Shown: piece by piece, positions 1 to 7,810 of the stretch
Position numbering within the stretch: position 1 is the first letter of the stretch
How the letters are laid out: each line of letters begins with the position of its first letter
Source of the DNA: Bacillota bacterium
GTDB taxonomy: Bacteria > Bacillota > Bacilli > Paenibacillales > Paenibacillaceae
Length of the DNA: 15,510 bases
Reading direction: 5' to 3'
Assembly: GCA_023433615.1 (NCBI GenBank)
Contig: JAEZCJ010000144.1
Coordinates: forward strand, 1 to 15,510
Made by a program: the position numbers and the translations under genes
The notes under the pieces: generated by a model
Seen by the model: the letters and a program-made list of their open reading frames with translations, nothing else
Told to the model about the DNA's origin: nothing
Databases searched by the model: none

Positions 1-20
1 AGGATCAAACTCTCCATTAA
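1..20 (-). rRNA. 16S ribosomal RNA, 5' end only (partial)
   Basis: The first 13 bases are the reverse complement of AGAGTTTGATCCT, the universally conserved sequence near the 5' end of bacterial 16S rRNA. By alignment with the E. coli 5' end from memory, the mature start falls at about position 20. The rest of the gene lies beyond the left edge. Neighbours agree: tandem promoters and a boxA-like element lie upstream, and in Bacillus subtilis an rrn operon also follows ygxA. Only about 20 bases are visible, so nothing can be said about phylotype or operon content. Confidence 0.95.
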
Positions 21-110
21 AGTGTTGCCACTTGGAAAGAGCTGATTAGCTCATTACTTGTATTGCTTTTCTAACGATCCAAGGACCGTTAGGGCAGTTC
101 GCTCGTTGTT

Positions 111-127
111 CAGTTTTCAAGGAACAA
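111..127 (-). promoter_or_regulatory. boxA-like antitermination element in the rrn leader
   Basis: On the minus strand this reads TTGTTCCTTGAAAACTG, close to the boxA motif (TGYTCTTTGAAAA-like) that recruits the Nus antitermination complex on rRNA transcripts. It lies between the downstream promoter (182-211) and the 16S start, where a leader boxA is expected. A stem-loop at 71-92 and a hairpin at 39-52 (GAGCT, four-base loop, AGCTC) lie between it and 16S and may belong to the 16S processing structures. Confidence 0.65.
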
Positions 128-181
128 TTGCTTGTATTGCTTGGTCTTTCGTACCGCCAACCTCTCAGCGGCGACTTTCAT

Positions 182-211
182 AAGATATCACATCTGCCTA
201 CTTCAATGCAA
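182..211 (-). promoter_or_regulatory. rrn promoter P2 (proximal)
   Basis: Minus strand: -35 TTGCAT (206-211), 18-base spacer, -10 TATCTT (182-187), predicted start near 175. An A-rich run just upstream of the -35 (212-222) could act as an UP element. The hexamers are moderate matches, but the position directly before the boxA-like leader and 16S makes a promoter very likely. Confidence 0.7.
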
Positions 212-221
212 GTGTTTTTTT

Positions 222-260
222 CGATGATGTTATTTGCCAGTTGTGCAATCCTCATCATCG
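222..260. repeat. Perfect 8-bp inverted repeat between the two rrn promoters
   Basis: CGATGATG (222-229) and CATCATCG (253-260) are perfect inverted arms, with a second nested pair TTGC (234-237) / GCAA (245-248). It would lie in the leader of P1 transcripts and just upstream of the A-rich region of P2. A run of A, not T, follows it on the minus strand, so it is not an intrinsic terminator in the direction of transcription. Role unknown. Confidence 0.6.
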
Positions 261-289
261 CTTCACTTCCTTCGAAGCGGCGAAAACTA

Positions 290-318
290 ATTTAACACAT
301 CGACAAGATGGAAGTCAA
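290..318 (-). promoter_or_regulatory. rrn promoter P1 (distal)
   Basis: Minus strand: -35 TTGACT (313-318), 17-base spacer, -10 TTAAAT (290-295), predicted start near 283. With the proximal promoter this gives the tandem P1-P2 arrangement common in Bacillales rRNA operons. An imperfect inverted repeat (319-357) ends right at the -35. Confidence 0.6.
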
Positions 319-357
319 GGCTGCGCGATAAAAAGTTACAGTTATTTTCGCCCAGCC
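319..357 (-). repeat. Imperfect hairpin after the giant-protein gene; weak terminator at best
   Basis: Arms GGCTG-x-GCGA and TCGC-x-CAGCC pair with one mismatch, then continue as a weak A/T stem around a short loop. It begins 14 bases after the stop codon at 371-373, where a terminator is expected. On the minus strand no T-run follows, so termination is doubtful. I see no better terminator between the gene and the rrn promoters. Confidence 0.4.
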
Positions 358-370
358 TCGACAACCCTCG

Positions 371-3300
371 TTATTGCCGCCTGTGAACGCCTACATTCTC
401 GTAGACATTCCCGATGATTCGGAGCGGAACGGTCGTTTCCTTCTCGACGCCATTCGCGTATTCGACACGAAAGCGAACGGCATAGCCTCCTCCTTCTAGA
501 CCTTCCGTAACGGATGCCCATCGTTCATCGTACAGGTCGCCTGCGAATTGGCCAGGTCCGCCATGTGGCTGCAAGACCTCTTCGACCGACAAGTCACCGC
601 CGGCTCTCCCGGCAGCAGTTATTCTTGCCGTTACCGTCTCCACCGGTCCCAGCGCCACGACTGCTCGGATCAGCAAACGTTCGCCTGCGTAGAAATCTTT
701 TGGAGCGTGCTCCGTCTCATGACCTGCTTCGACATGATGGGCATACCACTGCTCCGTGTGATTCACTTCGCCTTGGATGAACAATGGTCTTACGGTGACG
801 TTCTCCTCATGCGTATCGCTCACCTTTCCGTCGAAAACCGTAAGCCTAATGCGATACTGACCCGGCATAACATGAGGCAGGCGCGGCTCTTCAACCGCGT
901 ACGTCTTCTGCGCGCCGTCCGGCGCCGTAACAAGCCACGTGTAGGTTAACGGATCGGCATCCGGGTCGTAGGAACGGTTAAGCAAGCGCAGTTCGTCTCC
1001 TTCATAGATGGGGTCAGGCTGCCAATCGAAATCCGCGACAGGCGGTCGATTCGTCTCGATATAAAAATACTTGGGCCCGCTCCAATCGCTCCAATCGTAT
1101 CCGTCGAACACTCTAACTTGCACAGACATATTCACAAGCTCCGGAAGGTCAGCCGTAGACGTCCAGGAAAACGCAGTACCGGAGCGAACCCCTGTATCCG
1201 ATTGTAGAATCCCGCCATAACGGTAGATTCGAGCATGGTATTGCAATTGTGCATCCCCGTCCGGATCCCCATAGCTCCACGTGAATGTCGGCTTAAATAC
1301 CGTAATCTTCTGAGGATTATTTTGATCTGAACTTGATGGATTCGTTACGTCAGCAACAGGTTTGCGATTAATGATCTGTATCGCTCTCGACGCCTGAGCA
1401 ATTTGACCGACAGAATCCGTTACGACTTGACGGAACTGGAACGTACCCATTGAGTTAAAGGTTTTGGTCCAGCTTGTCCGGGCAGTACTAGCAAGCGATT
1501 CGCTGCCGCCAGCCAAATTGCGAATGTAATACTCATGAGCCAGATTCGTTCTCGGACCATCCTCCCGATCGCTCGCTGTGGAATCAATCGTTACCGGTAT
1601 TCCACGGTACGTGATCGTGTGGCTAAGGTTAAACCCTGCAACCGGGGGATCATTCGGTGCCGGCAAGGCGCCGATCGTAATGGACCGCTCCAAGTAGCTG
1701 CTCCACGCGCCGTACTCGTCCTTGACAGCCATGCCGATCGTGTATGTACCGGTTTCGGTTGGTATGACAAGCTTTTCATTCACGTGCTTGCCGCTCGGCG
1801 ACACGTAGTAAAAGCTCTTTTCCAGAATCCCTCGGGTAACTGCATAATTAATTCCGGTCGCTTCAGTCGAATACGTCCAAGCATTCAACCATCGATCCGG
1901 GTCATGACTGCGATCAACCCAGCTTACCGTCCGATCCGGATTAACGGCTATATCGTAATCGACGACCGGCCGCCTATGAACGATGACTGACTGCTCGTAA
2001 TCATTCGACTTTGCCCGGTAAGAGTTGAATGTCCCTGAAGGCTGACGATAGGAAGGGTGCGGATCGTCCCAGACGCGATGCGTCACCGTGTAGCTCCCGA
2101 CCTTATCCAGTGTCGCGATTGGACTGCCGTAAGTTCCGCCGCTGTATGCGGATGGACCGGACCGACCATCGCCTGCATCCAAGAACTTCTGGCTTATCTG
2201 CACATAGGACCACTGCGCGACGGCGATCGGATCATTCTCGCTGTCCGTGTAGTTCGTTCGATACGTGATGGGCGTACCGATAAGCGCTACATTATCGGTC
2301 GTGCTGCTCGTGATGTTGATCGTTGTAAGGCTAATGTCTTTGAAGAACACATGCTGCGAGTTGGCATAGGGACCGAATTTACCTGTCGCGAACGTTGCAT
2401 CATTCACTTCAATGATTGGCGAGTTATTCACGAGCACCTTGATACTATCCAGTACCGCTTTGACCGTGAATGAGACGTACTCGCCTCGCCGCAGCTCGAA
2501 TGGCACCTCTCGCAGCACCGTTCGCGTGCCTTCCACGATTTTGACCAGCGCGATTTTGTCCGATTGATATTCTACCCGATACATATTCTGCGCATTGGCC
2601 ATACGGAACGAGAAGCCCGATGACAGAGATGAAGGCGTGAAATAGTCGAACTGCTGCTTGATCTTATAAGAAGCCGTGAAATTAGCCTGATCCGGAATGG
2701 AGGCTGAGTAGAACTGTCCGTACACATCGTACAATTCAGGGTTCTCCTGGATCGTGCCTTTGATCTGTACGCCGCCGGTCGGTCCCCCCGAGACACATAG
2801 CGACCCGTCGCCGCCGCACGGCGCGAGGGACCTCGTATATGCAGCTCTTGTATAGAGACCATCCGGGTAGAAGGACGAATACAGATCAGCCACTGTTTTT
2901 ATAGCCCCAGTCTTCAAGTAAACCGATTGCAGGTAATCGTTAGCCACATAGTAGAGGAAGCCATTCTCGGACATTAACGTATGGTGCAACAGTGCAACAC
3001 CGCTATTTACCGTCCATTGCAACCCTCCGTCTGAGAACCGATACGCGGAAAGAGATCCTCCATGTCGGATAATCACATAATCTTGATAAGCCCCCGCAAG
3101 CGCTGCAGTTGCAGGAACGTCAACGACGTGGGCAACTGCTCCGGAAGCTTCATGCCTGAAGACGAGCTTGTAGATACTACTCGAAAAAGTTTCGTTCTTA
3201 TGGATATAGGCAACTTTCGCGTATCTAGCATTGGACACGAGCGGCCCCGCGGCTACTTTGGGTCCGTTACCATTTGCAATAGGCATATCACTCCAAGTAA

Positions 3301-6300
3301 TATCAGATCCTCCGAAGTTTTCAAAGTATTCACCGATGAACGATGCATTATTGCCGTCTAGTTTGGTCATGGATACTCTGTAAAATGTTGCCGAATCGTC
3401 CCCATTGGGATGCCTGCTGTAATATCCGTAAGACGAATAGTAGGGGTTACCTTTTGAGTCGTATCCGAGGATATAGTTAGACGGCATCCAGTGGGGTTTT
3501 GATTTAAAATGTGTGGTTATAGAGAAAGCCCCTTCCGGATAGTCGGTCGAGCTGTTGACCGTGCTTGTTTCGATCCATGGGCGGTCTACATCATAGTTGA
3601 TAATCCGGTCCGGTAAATTCGCATATAATTCCGGGTAATTCATATTGGCGATCACCTCTTTGTAACCGGTATTGAATAGCATTTTGTAGCCTGTCACTTG
3701 TTCGGTACTCCCTACCAGGGCGCACCACGTACTGCCGCAAGCCCAATAATGCATATTGTCTTGAACCTTCTTGGAGGGTGCTGCTCCTGTTACAAATTGC
3801 TCAAACGTATAAACATAATCATTACCGCTGTCTATCATATAAATCAGTCGATTTTCCACATCGATGTAAAGGCTAACGCGATCATACGTCCGCAGAAGAG
3901 TGCCATTGCCCTGGTAAACCTCAAACTTCTTTGCGTCTCCGTTCGTACCGTCCTTCTTAAGCAGGTAATAATTGCCATATAAGTTGATTCTTTGACCGCT
4001 CGTTTGCGTCAAATTGTGGGAGAAGTCGTAATCATCGTAGGATGTTGGGTTGTTGGATACGGTGATGTTCGCATCTGGCCCTTTCCATACAACCGGTCCG
4101 CCAGCAACGTAATTAAGAAAGCTCTGATATTGGATCCCGTTCGCTCTTCTAGTGGCCGATTGTAGTGCATTATCGACCGAATTGTATACCCACGCCTTTC
4201 CGCCATTTGTATTCGTCCATGCGCCTCCAAGGAGGCTGCTTGGCGAAATATTGTACGTCGATCCAAAGCTAGGCGGAGGGGAAGAGTCGCCCGAAGCTGT
4301 AAAAGAAACGAATGGCGTGTCATTCACGACATCGAGAATGAATTCCTTTGCAGCGTTTTTCCCCCAATCCTCTTTCACGTAGATCCTGAACTGATATTTG
4401 CCTACAGTAGTCGGTTGGAAATTCCCCTTCCGAGAAGCATTCAATGGGACGATGGTTTCCGCATGCTCGGTAAAATTCCCGTCATTATCGGCATCATACC
4501 GATACGAGAGCCGCGTCTCAACGATCGTGTCATTATCAAGGCTCATGGATTTCTCGGTAAGCGTAATCGGCAGACCGCGCATTGCCGTTGCTGGAATGTC
4601 TAGCTCGGGAACCGGCGGTAGGTCTGGATGGACCGTCAGTTCATGCTTCGCTGGTTGGATCGATCGCAGTCCGATACTATCCGTGACGTGCAGCGTTACG
4701 ATTTCCTTGCCTGGTGATACATAGACACTACGTTTATTCCCCCATTCATCCTTGGAATGATCGATCGATCGGCCGACAGGACTATAGCTGTCGCCGCTGC
4801 TGAACGGCATTGCAAGCGGCCGGCCTTCTTTCGCTTCGGTCGGGCCGGTGATCCGTGCGATCGGGTTCGGCGGCACAACGGTGATCGTGGCATAGCGGGT
4901 TGTCGTTGCGCCGAATTCGTCTCTCATGGTAGCCCTTACGGTGTGTGTCCCAAGGCCATCCATTCTGATCCCATGATAGCCATTGGTATACTCGCTATAT
5001 TTGCTCGGAATCGCCTTCGCCCATGCTGAGCTAACGCTTAAATCGAAGCCGTCAAAATAGAGATCATCGCCATCCGGGTCTCGGGGTATCGGAATGGTTG
5101 GGTCTTCGATGTAGATAAGATTAAGCGTAGTGCCCTCCACAACTTCCGTAACGGCTTTAGTTGGACTGTGCGGATACACAAACCCGATCGCGAATTCCGG
5201 AGGCCGGTTATCGGGGTCACTCTCTACCGTCAGTGTCTTAGGTCCAATCCATTCGGATGTGCCGCAGCTGGTCTTGATCTCCAATGAAATGGAGTGCGTT
5301 CCTACGCCGATAACGGAGGGATAATTGCTGTAGCTGTACGATGTCGCGGTTGTCATGCCGTATTGCGGAGGGGTATGGTAGGTAATTGCTCCCCGCACGA
5401 TCTTGTAACGATGAGATTGATACGTGCAGCCATTCATCACAAAATTTTTCGGTTGAATCTTTATGCTCTCCCGGTATTTGATCGTTGCTGGAACGACATC
5501 GAAATCGCCGGTGAAGGACGATGCGATCTTCTCGTAGAAGAAGGTCACGTAGGCGGTCTTCTGCGACGGTGCTGATAGAGAGACAGAGGCCGACGTTCCG
5601 CTGTTAACCGTATTCGAGTAGCCACTGTACGAAACATTCTGGCCCTTTACCGTTCCGTAGCTGCTGTCTGCGGGGATCGTTCGACTGTGTGGCAATGTCG
5701 CAACGGAGATCGTGCTTTCCCCCTTCTCAGTATACGCGCCGCCAGCTGTCGTTCTGACCATGTGCCTGACGTTGATGGTGCCGGCAGCAGCTACTTTTTT
5801 CTTGTAATAGAGCGTGATTTGATATTGGTCGTAAGTGCCATCGAATATATTCGTGCCATTGTTATTGATGGGCGGTGGCGGTCCGAGGATGATCGCACCT
5901 GTCGGCGCTGTTCCTGTCTTGGACTCTTTATAGCCCTCGTACTCATAGTCTGCGACTGTTGGCACAGTTGTCGGATAAGATTGTCCATTGACCATGTTTT
6001 CTATTTTTGCGGGCATTAAGTTTTGACCGTCTGTGCTGTAGTGGCTCGTCGTCTTCATGCCATCGAGCTCAAATTCGATGACGATCGGGAAGTAATAGGT
6101 ATGTCCCTCGATGCCCGGACCGCATGCAGTCTTCTCACACAAATTCTCAAAGAAACCATCCAGTTTTCCAACCGGAGACAACGTATAGGAGATCGTTGCT
6201 GTCCCATTACCCGTTACACCTGTTGAAGTTCCCACGTTATCTACCGTGGACATGTAGTCGGCATACCGCAAATAAGGGGTAGCTCTGGATTTCTCAAAAT

Positions 6301-6658
6301 AAGTAACATGAGTTCCTGAACCTGAAAACTTGATAGGGGTAACACTTCGTACTGATCTCCCAGGGAACGAGAACGTGTATGTCCAAGTAAGACCGTCAAC
6401 TGCTGTTACAGTGGATTGTGGTGCCTTTGGCGACCAATTACCCGCCTGATCCTTCCAGATACTATATGACATCAGCGCTACGATATAGCGCTTCGTAGGA
6501 TCCTTGTTCGGATCCGTATAAGGCGTAATGTGGCTATTCCCGAACTGTAGCTCCTCTGCTGCCGCATGACTTGGCCACAGCGTTAAAATCGGTGTTAGCA
6601 GCGGCAGCAGGATTGAGATACATAGTAGCAGAAATATCCATCTACGTTGACGTTTCAT
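371..6658 (-). CDS. Giant secreted multidomain protein (MucBP-like, PKD/Ig-like repeats, beta-propeller-like core, LamG-like module)
   Basis: Encodes 2095 residues. The signal peptide is clear (KRQRR, hydrophobic core about 7-28, AAA cleavage site near 34). Rough order: a unique N-terminal region with a close Cys pair near 174-180; two MucBP-like repeats (about 212-378, ending in YYKK and FFYEK strands); Ig/PKD-like domains (about 380-780, including PRDPDGDDL); a propeller-like region rich in Tyr/Gly/Asn (about 820-1290); a concanavalin/LamG-like module (about 1310-1455); then PKD-type repeats near 1460, 1556, 1666, 1765 and 1870 (PPVADFDW, SYDPDADPLTYTW); and a distinct C-terminal module (about 1946-2095) ending VHRRQ. 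There is no LPXTG motif, SLH domain or C-terminal membrane segment, so it is probably released or held by binding. No catalytic motif was recognised; surface binding or adhesion is an inference. AGGTGG (6663-6668) sits five bases before the ATG, in the 13-base gap after the upstream gene, so the two are co-transcribed and probably translationally coupled. Confidence 0.9.
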   Translation of the reverse strand: MKRQRRWIFLLLCISILLPLLTPILTLWPSHAAAEELQFGNSHITPYTDPNKDPTKRYIVALMSYSIWKDQAGNWSPKAPQSTVTAVDGLTWTYTFSFPGRSVRSVTPIKFSGSGTHVTYFEKSRATPYLRYADYMSTVDNVGTSTGVTGNGTATISYTLSPVGKLDGFFENLCEKTACGPGIEGHTYYFPIVIEFELDGMKTTSHYSTDGQNLMPAKIENMVNGQSYPTTVPTVADYEYEGYKESKTGTAPTGAIILGPPPPINNNGTNIFDGTYDQYQITLYYKKKVAAAGTINVRHMVRTTAGGAYTEKGESTISVATLPHSRTIPADSSYGTVKGQNVSYSGYSNTVNSGTSASVSLSAPSQKTAYVTFFYEKIASSFTGDFDVVPATIKYRESIKIQPKNFVMNGCTYQSHRYKIVRGAITYHTPPQYGMTTATSYSYSNYPSVIGVGTHSISLEIKTSCGTSEWIGPKTLTVESDPDNRPPEFAIGFVYPHSPTKAVTEVVEGTTLNLIYIEDPTIPIPRDPDGDDLYFDGFDLSVSSAWAKAIPSKYSEYTNGYHGIRMDGLGTHTVRATMRDEFGATTTRYATITVVPPNPIARITGPTEAKEGRPLAMPFSSGDSYSPVGRSIDHSKDEWGNKRSVYVSPGKEIVTLHVTDSIGLRSIQPAKHELTVHPDLPPVPELDIPATAMRGLPITLTEKSMSLDNDTIVETRLSYRYDADNDGNFTEHAETIVPLNASRKGNFQPTTVGKYQFRIYVKEDWGKNAAKEFILDVVNDTPFVSFTASGDSSPPPSFGSTYNISPSSLLGGAWTNTNGGKAWVYNSVDNALQSATRRANGIQYQSFLNYVAGGPVVWKGPDANITVSNNPTSYDDYDFSHNLTQTSGQRINLYGNYYLLKKDGTNGDAKKFEVYQGNGTLLRTYDRVSLYIDVENRLIYMIDSGNDYVYTFEQFVTGAAPSKKVQDNMHYWACGSTWCALVGSTEQVTGYKMLFNTGYKEVIANMNYPELYANLPDRIINYDVDRPWIETSTVNSSTDYPEGAFSITTHFKSKPHWMPSNYILGYDSKGNPYYSSYGYYSRHPNGDDSATFYRVSMTKLDGNNASFIGEYFENFGGSDITWSDMPIANGNGPKVAAGPLVSNARYAKVAYIHKNETFSSSIYKLVFRHEASGAVAHVVDVPATAALAGAYQDYVIIRHGGSLSAYRFSDGGLQWTVNSGVALLHHTLMSENGFLYYVANDYLQSVYLKTGAIKTVADLYSSFYPDGLYTRAAYTRSLAPCGGDGSLCVSGGPTGGVQIKGTIQENPELYDVYGQFYSASIPDQANFTASYKIKQQFDYFTPSSLSSGFSFRMANAQNMYRVEYQSDKIALVKIVEGTRTVLREVPFELRRGEYVSFTVKAVLDSIKVLVNNSPIIEVNDATFATGKFGPYANSQHVFFKDISLTTINITSSTTDNVALIGTPITYRTNYTDSENDPIAVAQWSYVQISQKFLDAGDGRSGPSAYSGGTYGSPIATLDKVGSYTVTHRVWDDPHPSYRQPSGTFNSYRAKSNDYEQSVIVHRRPVVDYDIAVNPDRTVSWVDRSHDPDRWLNAWTYSTEATGINYAVTRGILEKSFYYVSPSGKHVNEKLVIPTETGTYTIGMAVKDEYGAWSSYLERSITIGALPAPNDPPVAGFNLSHTITYRGIPVTIDSTASDREDGPRTNLAHEYYIRNLAGGSESLASTARTSWTKTFNSMGTFQFRQVVTDSVGQIAQASRAIQIINRKPVADVTNPSSSDQNNPQKITVFKPTFTWSYGDPDGDAQLQYHARIYRYGGILQSDTGVRSGTAFSWTSTADLPELVNMSVQVRVFDGYDWSDWSGPKYFYIETNRPPVADFDWQPDPIYEGDELRLLNRSYDPDADPLTYTWLVTAPDGAQKTYAVEEPRLPHVMPGQYRIRLTVFDGKVSDTHEENVTVRPLFIQGEVNHTEQWYAHHVEAGHETEHAPKDFYAGERLLIRAVVALGPVETVTARITAAGRAGGDLSVEEVLQPHGGPGQFAGDLYDERWASVTEGLEGGGYAVRFRVEYANGVEKETTVPLRIIGNVYENVGVHRRQ

Positions 6659-6671
6659 CGTTCCACCTGCT

Positions 6672-7616
6672 TTATTTAAAGTAATTCTCCATCAGGATGA
6701 CCGAATCGGAAGCCGTGAATATTCCGACGTAGGCAGCATCCTTGATCTTCGTATCCATGTAATTCTTAATTCCAACCATTTCATCTCCGCTATAGGTGCC
6801 CTTGTTGTAATTCACGCGTAATTCCCCAATGTATTCACGTAACGGACTGATTTCTGGACGGATTCTTAGCGGCAATCCTTTTTCAAGGAAATAATACGAT
6901 ATTCCCATAGTCCCTCTGGTGTCGGTTACAGAACGGAATTGTTCATCACCATTCAGAATAACTCGATCAACGCGGTAAATAGTGGAGGAATCAATATCGA
7001 GCGGCCAATCGGTTTCTTTAATGATTCGAACCTTTGATAGCTTTTCACCGAAGGTTTTACTTTCTGGACGCCAATCTATTATTTTGTTTTCTGCAGCTCT
7101 TCCCGTAAAATAATGCAGATACGGTTCCAAATCCACTGCATCTACCGCTTCCTCCAACTTCGGCACATTCTTATGCCCGATCCAAACGAACCGGCTGAGC
7201 GAATCCCACTCGACCGTCTCGCCCAACTGCTCGCTCACGAACCGCGTCGGTACCATCGTCCGCCCCTTCGTCGCATACGGGGCGACTGTCAGCGCGACGT
7301 TCTTGCCATTCACGACCGCCGTCTTCGAGCCGATCGTCACCGTAACCTTACGGCTTCCCTTCGCGAACGTGATCGTCTTCCAATCCGGCGTAACGGCCAA
7401 CTGCGCACCCAGCGCATCGGATACCGCGCGGAACGGTACAAACACTGTGCTGTTCACGACCTCCGGCTTCACGTCGGACGCAATCTGCCGCGCGTTGTAG
7501 AGCACCTTAATATCCAGATCGTATTGTCTTGGCGTCGTCACCGCCGCACTCGTAGTTGTTGCTATCGATGCAACTAGACTCGCTGCAATTAGGAAGCCCA
7601 ACATTTTCTTCATCAT
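6672..7616 (-). CDS. Secreted stalk-domain (copper amine oxidase N-terminal-like) protein
   Basis: Encodes 314 residues. A signal peptide (MMKK, hydrophobic core, SAA cleavage near 25) precedes a domain at about 38-150 with the hallmarks of the copper amine oxidase N-terminal/stalk family: NSTVFVPFRAVSDALGA, then VNGK, then GRTMVPTRFVSEQLG and VEWD. In Paenibacillaceae this domain is a common extracellular module and does not imply oxidase activity; no oxidase catalytic domain is present. Residues 155-314 form a second region I do not recognise. The start is the first of two adjacent ATGs, with AGAGG about ten bases upstream. It is the first gene of a two-gene operon with the giant protein, so it may be its partner at the cell surface; that is inference. 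Confidence 0.88.
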   Translation of the reverse strand: MMKKMLGFLIAASLVASIATTTSAAVTTPRQYDLDIKVLYNARQIASDVKPEVVNSTVFVPFRAVSDALGAQLAVTPDWKTITFAKGSRKVTVTIGSKTAVVNGKNVALTVAPYATKGRTMVPTRFVSEQLGETVEWDSLSRFVWIGHKNVPKLEEAVDAVDLEPYLHYFTGRAAENKIIDWRPESKTFGEKLSKVRIIKETDWPLDIDSSTIYRVDRVILNGDEQFRSVTDTRGTMGISYYFLEKGLPLRIRPEISPLREYIGELRVNYNKGTYSGDEMVGIKNYMDTKIKDAAYVGIFTASDSVILMENYFK

Positions 7617-7656
7617 TAATCATCATCCTCTCTACCATCCATTTACACCACGAATT

Positions 7657-7690
7657 GTTAATCTAATAAAATATTAACGTATTCTTCCAA
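7657..7690 (-). promoter_or_regulatory. Weak candidate promoter with overlapping inverted repeat, upstream of the stalk/giant operon
   Basis: Minus strand: TTGGAA (7685-7690), 16-base spacer, TATTAG (7663-7668), each four of six to consensus. GTTAAT (7657-7662) and ATTAAC (7673-7678) are perfect inverted arms spanning the putative -10, which would suit an operator. Evidence is only a pattern match in an AT-rich stretch. The alternative is that the operon is read from the promoter at 7811-7839. Confidence 0.3.
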
Positions 7691-7731
7691 CCCCAGTCAC
7701 TCCAAATCTTCGCAAACATCACAAACTGAAC

Positions 7732-7779
7732 AAAAAAACACCCGTCCCACACGGTCCATATGACCATGCAAGACAGGTG
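7732..7779 (-). terminator. Strong intrinsic terminator
   Basis: On the minus strand an 18-bp stem (7762-7779 with 7739-7756, several G-T wobbles but no mismatch) closes a five-base loop and is followed by seven T (7732-7738). It can end ygxA transcripts, whose stop is 97 bases upstream, and any transcript from the promoter at 7811-7839. The outer CCTGTC of the stem can alternatively pair with GACAGG just upstream (7783-7788). Confidence 0.88.
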
Positions 7780-7804
7780 CCTCCTGTCGTCTCTATATCC
7801 AATT
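7732..7804 (-). ncRNA. Candidate ~73-nt small RNA or attenuated leader
   Basis: A promoter-like pair (7811-7839) would start an RNA near 7804 that ends at the strong terminator T-run at 7732. The RNA can fold two mutually exclusive ways: GACAGG-AGGCA-CCTGTC (7772-7788), or the long terminator stem that uses the same CCTGTC. It could be a stand-alone small RNA, or a leader controlling the stalk/giant-protein operon that starts at 7616. It matches no RNA family I recognise. The simplest alternative is that the hairpin is just the ygxA terminator and the promoter is fortuitous. Confidence 0.35.
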
Positions 7805-7810
7805 ACACCC

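Noticed and set aside
222..260. Intrinsic terminator before rrn
   Set aside because: In the minus direction the stem is followed by A, not T; it also lies downstream of the P1 start.
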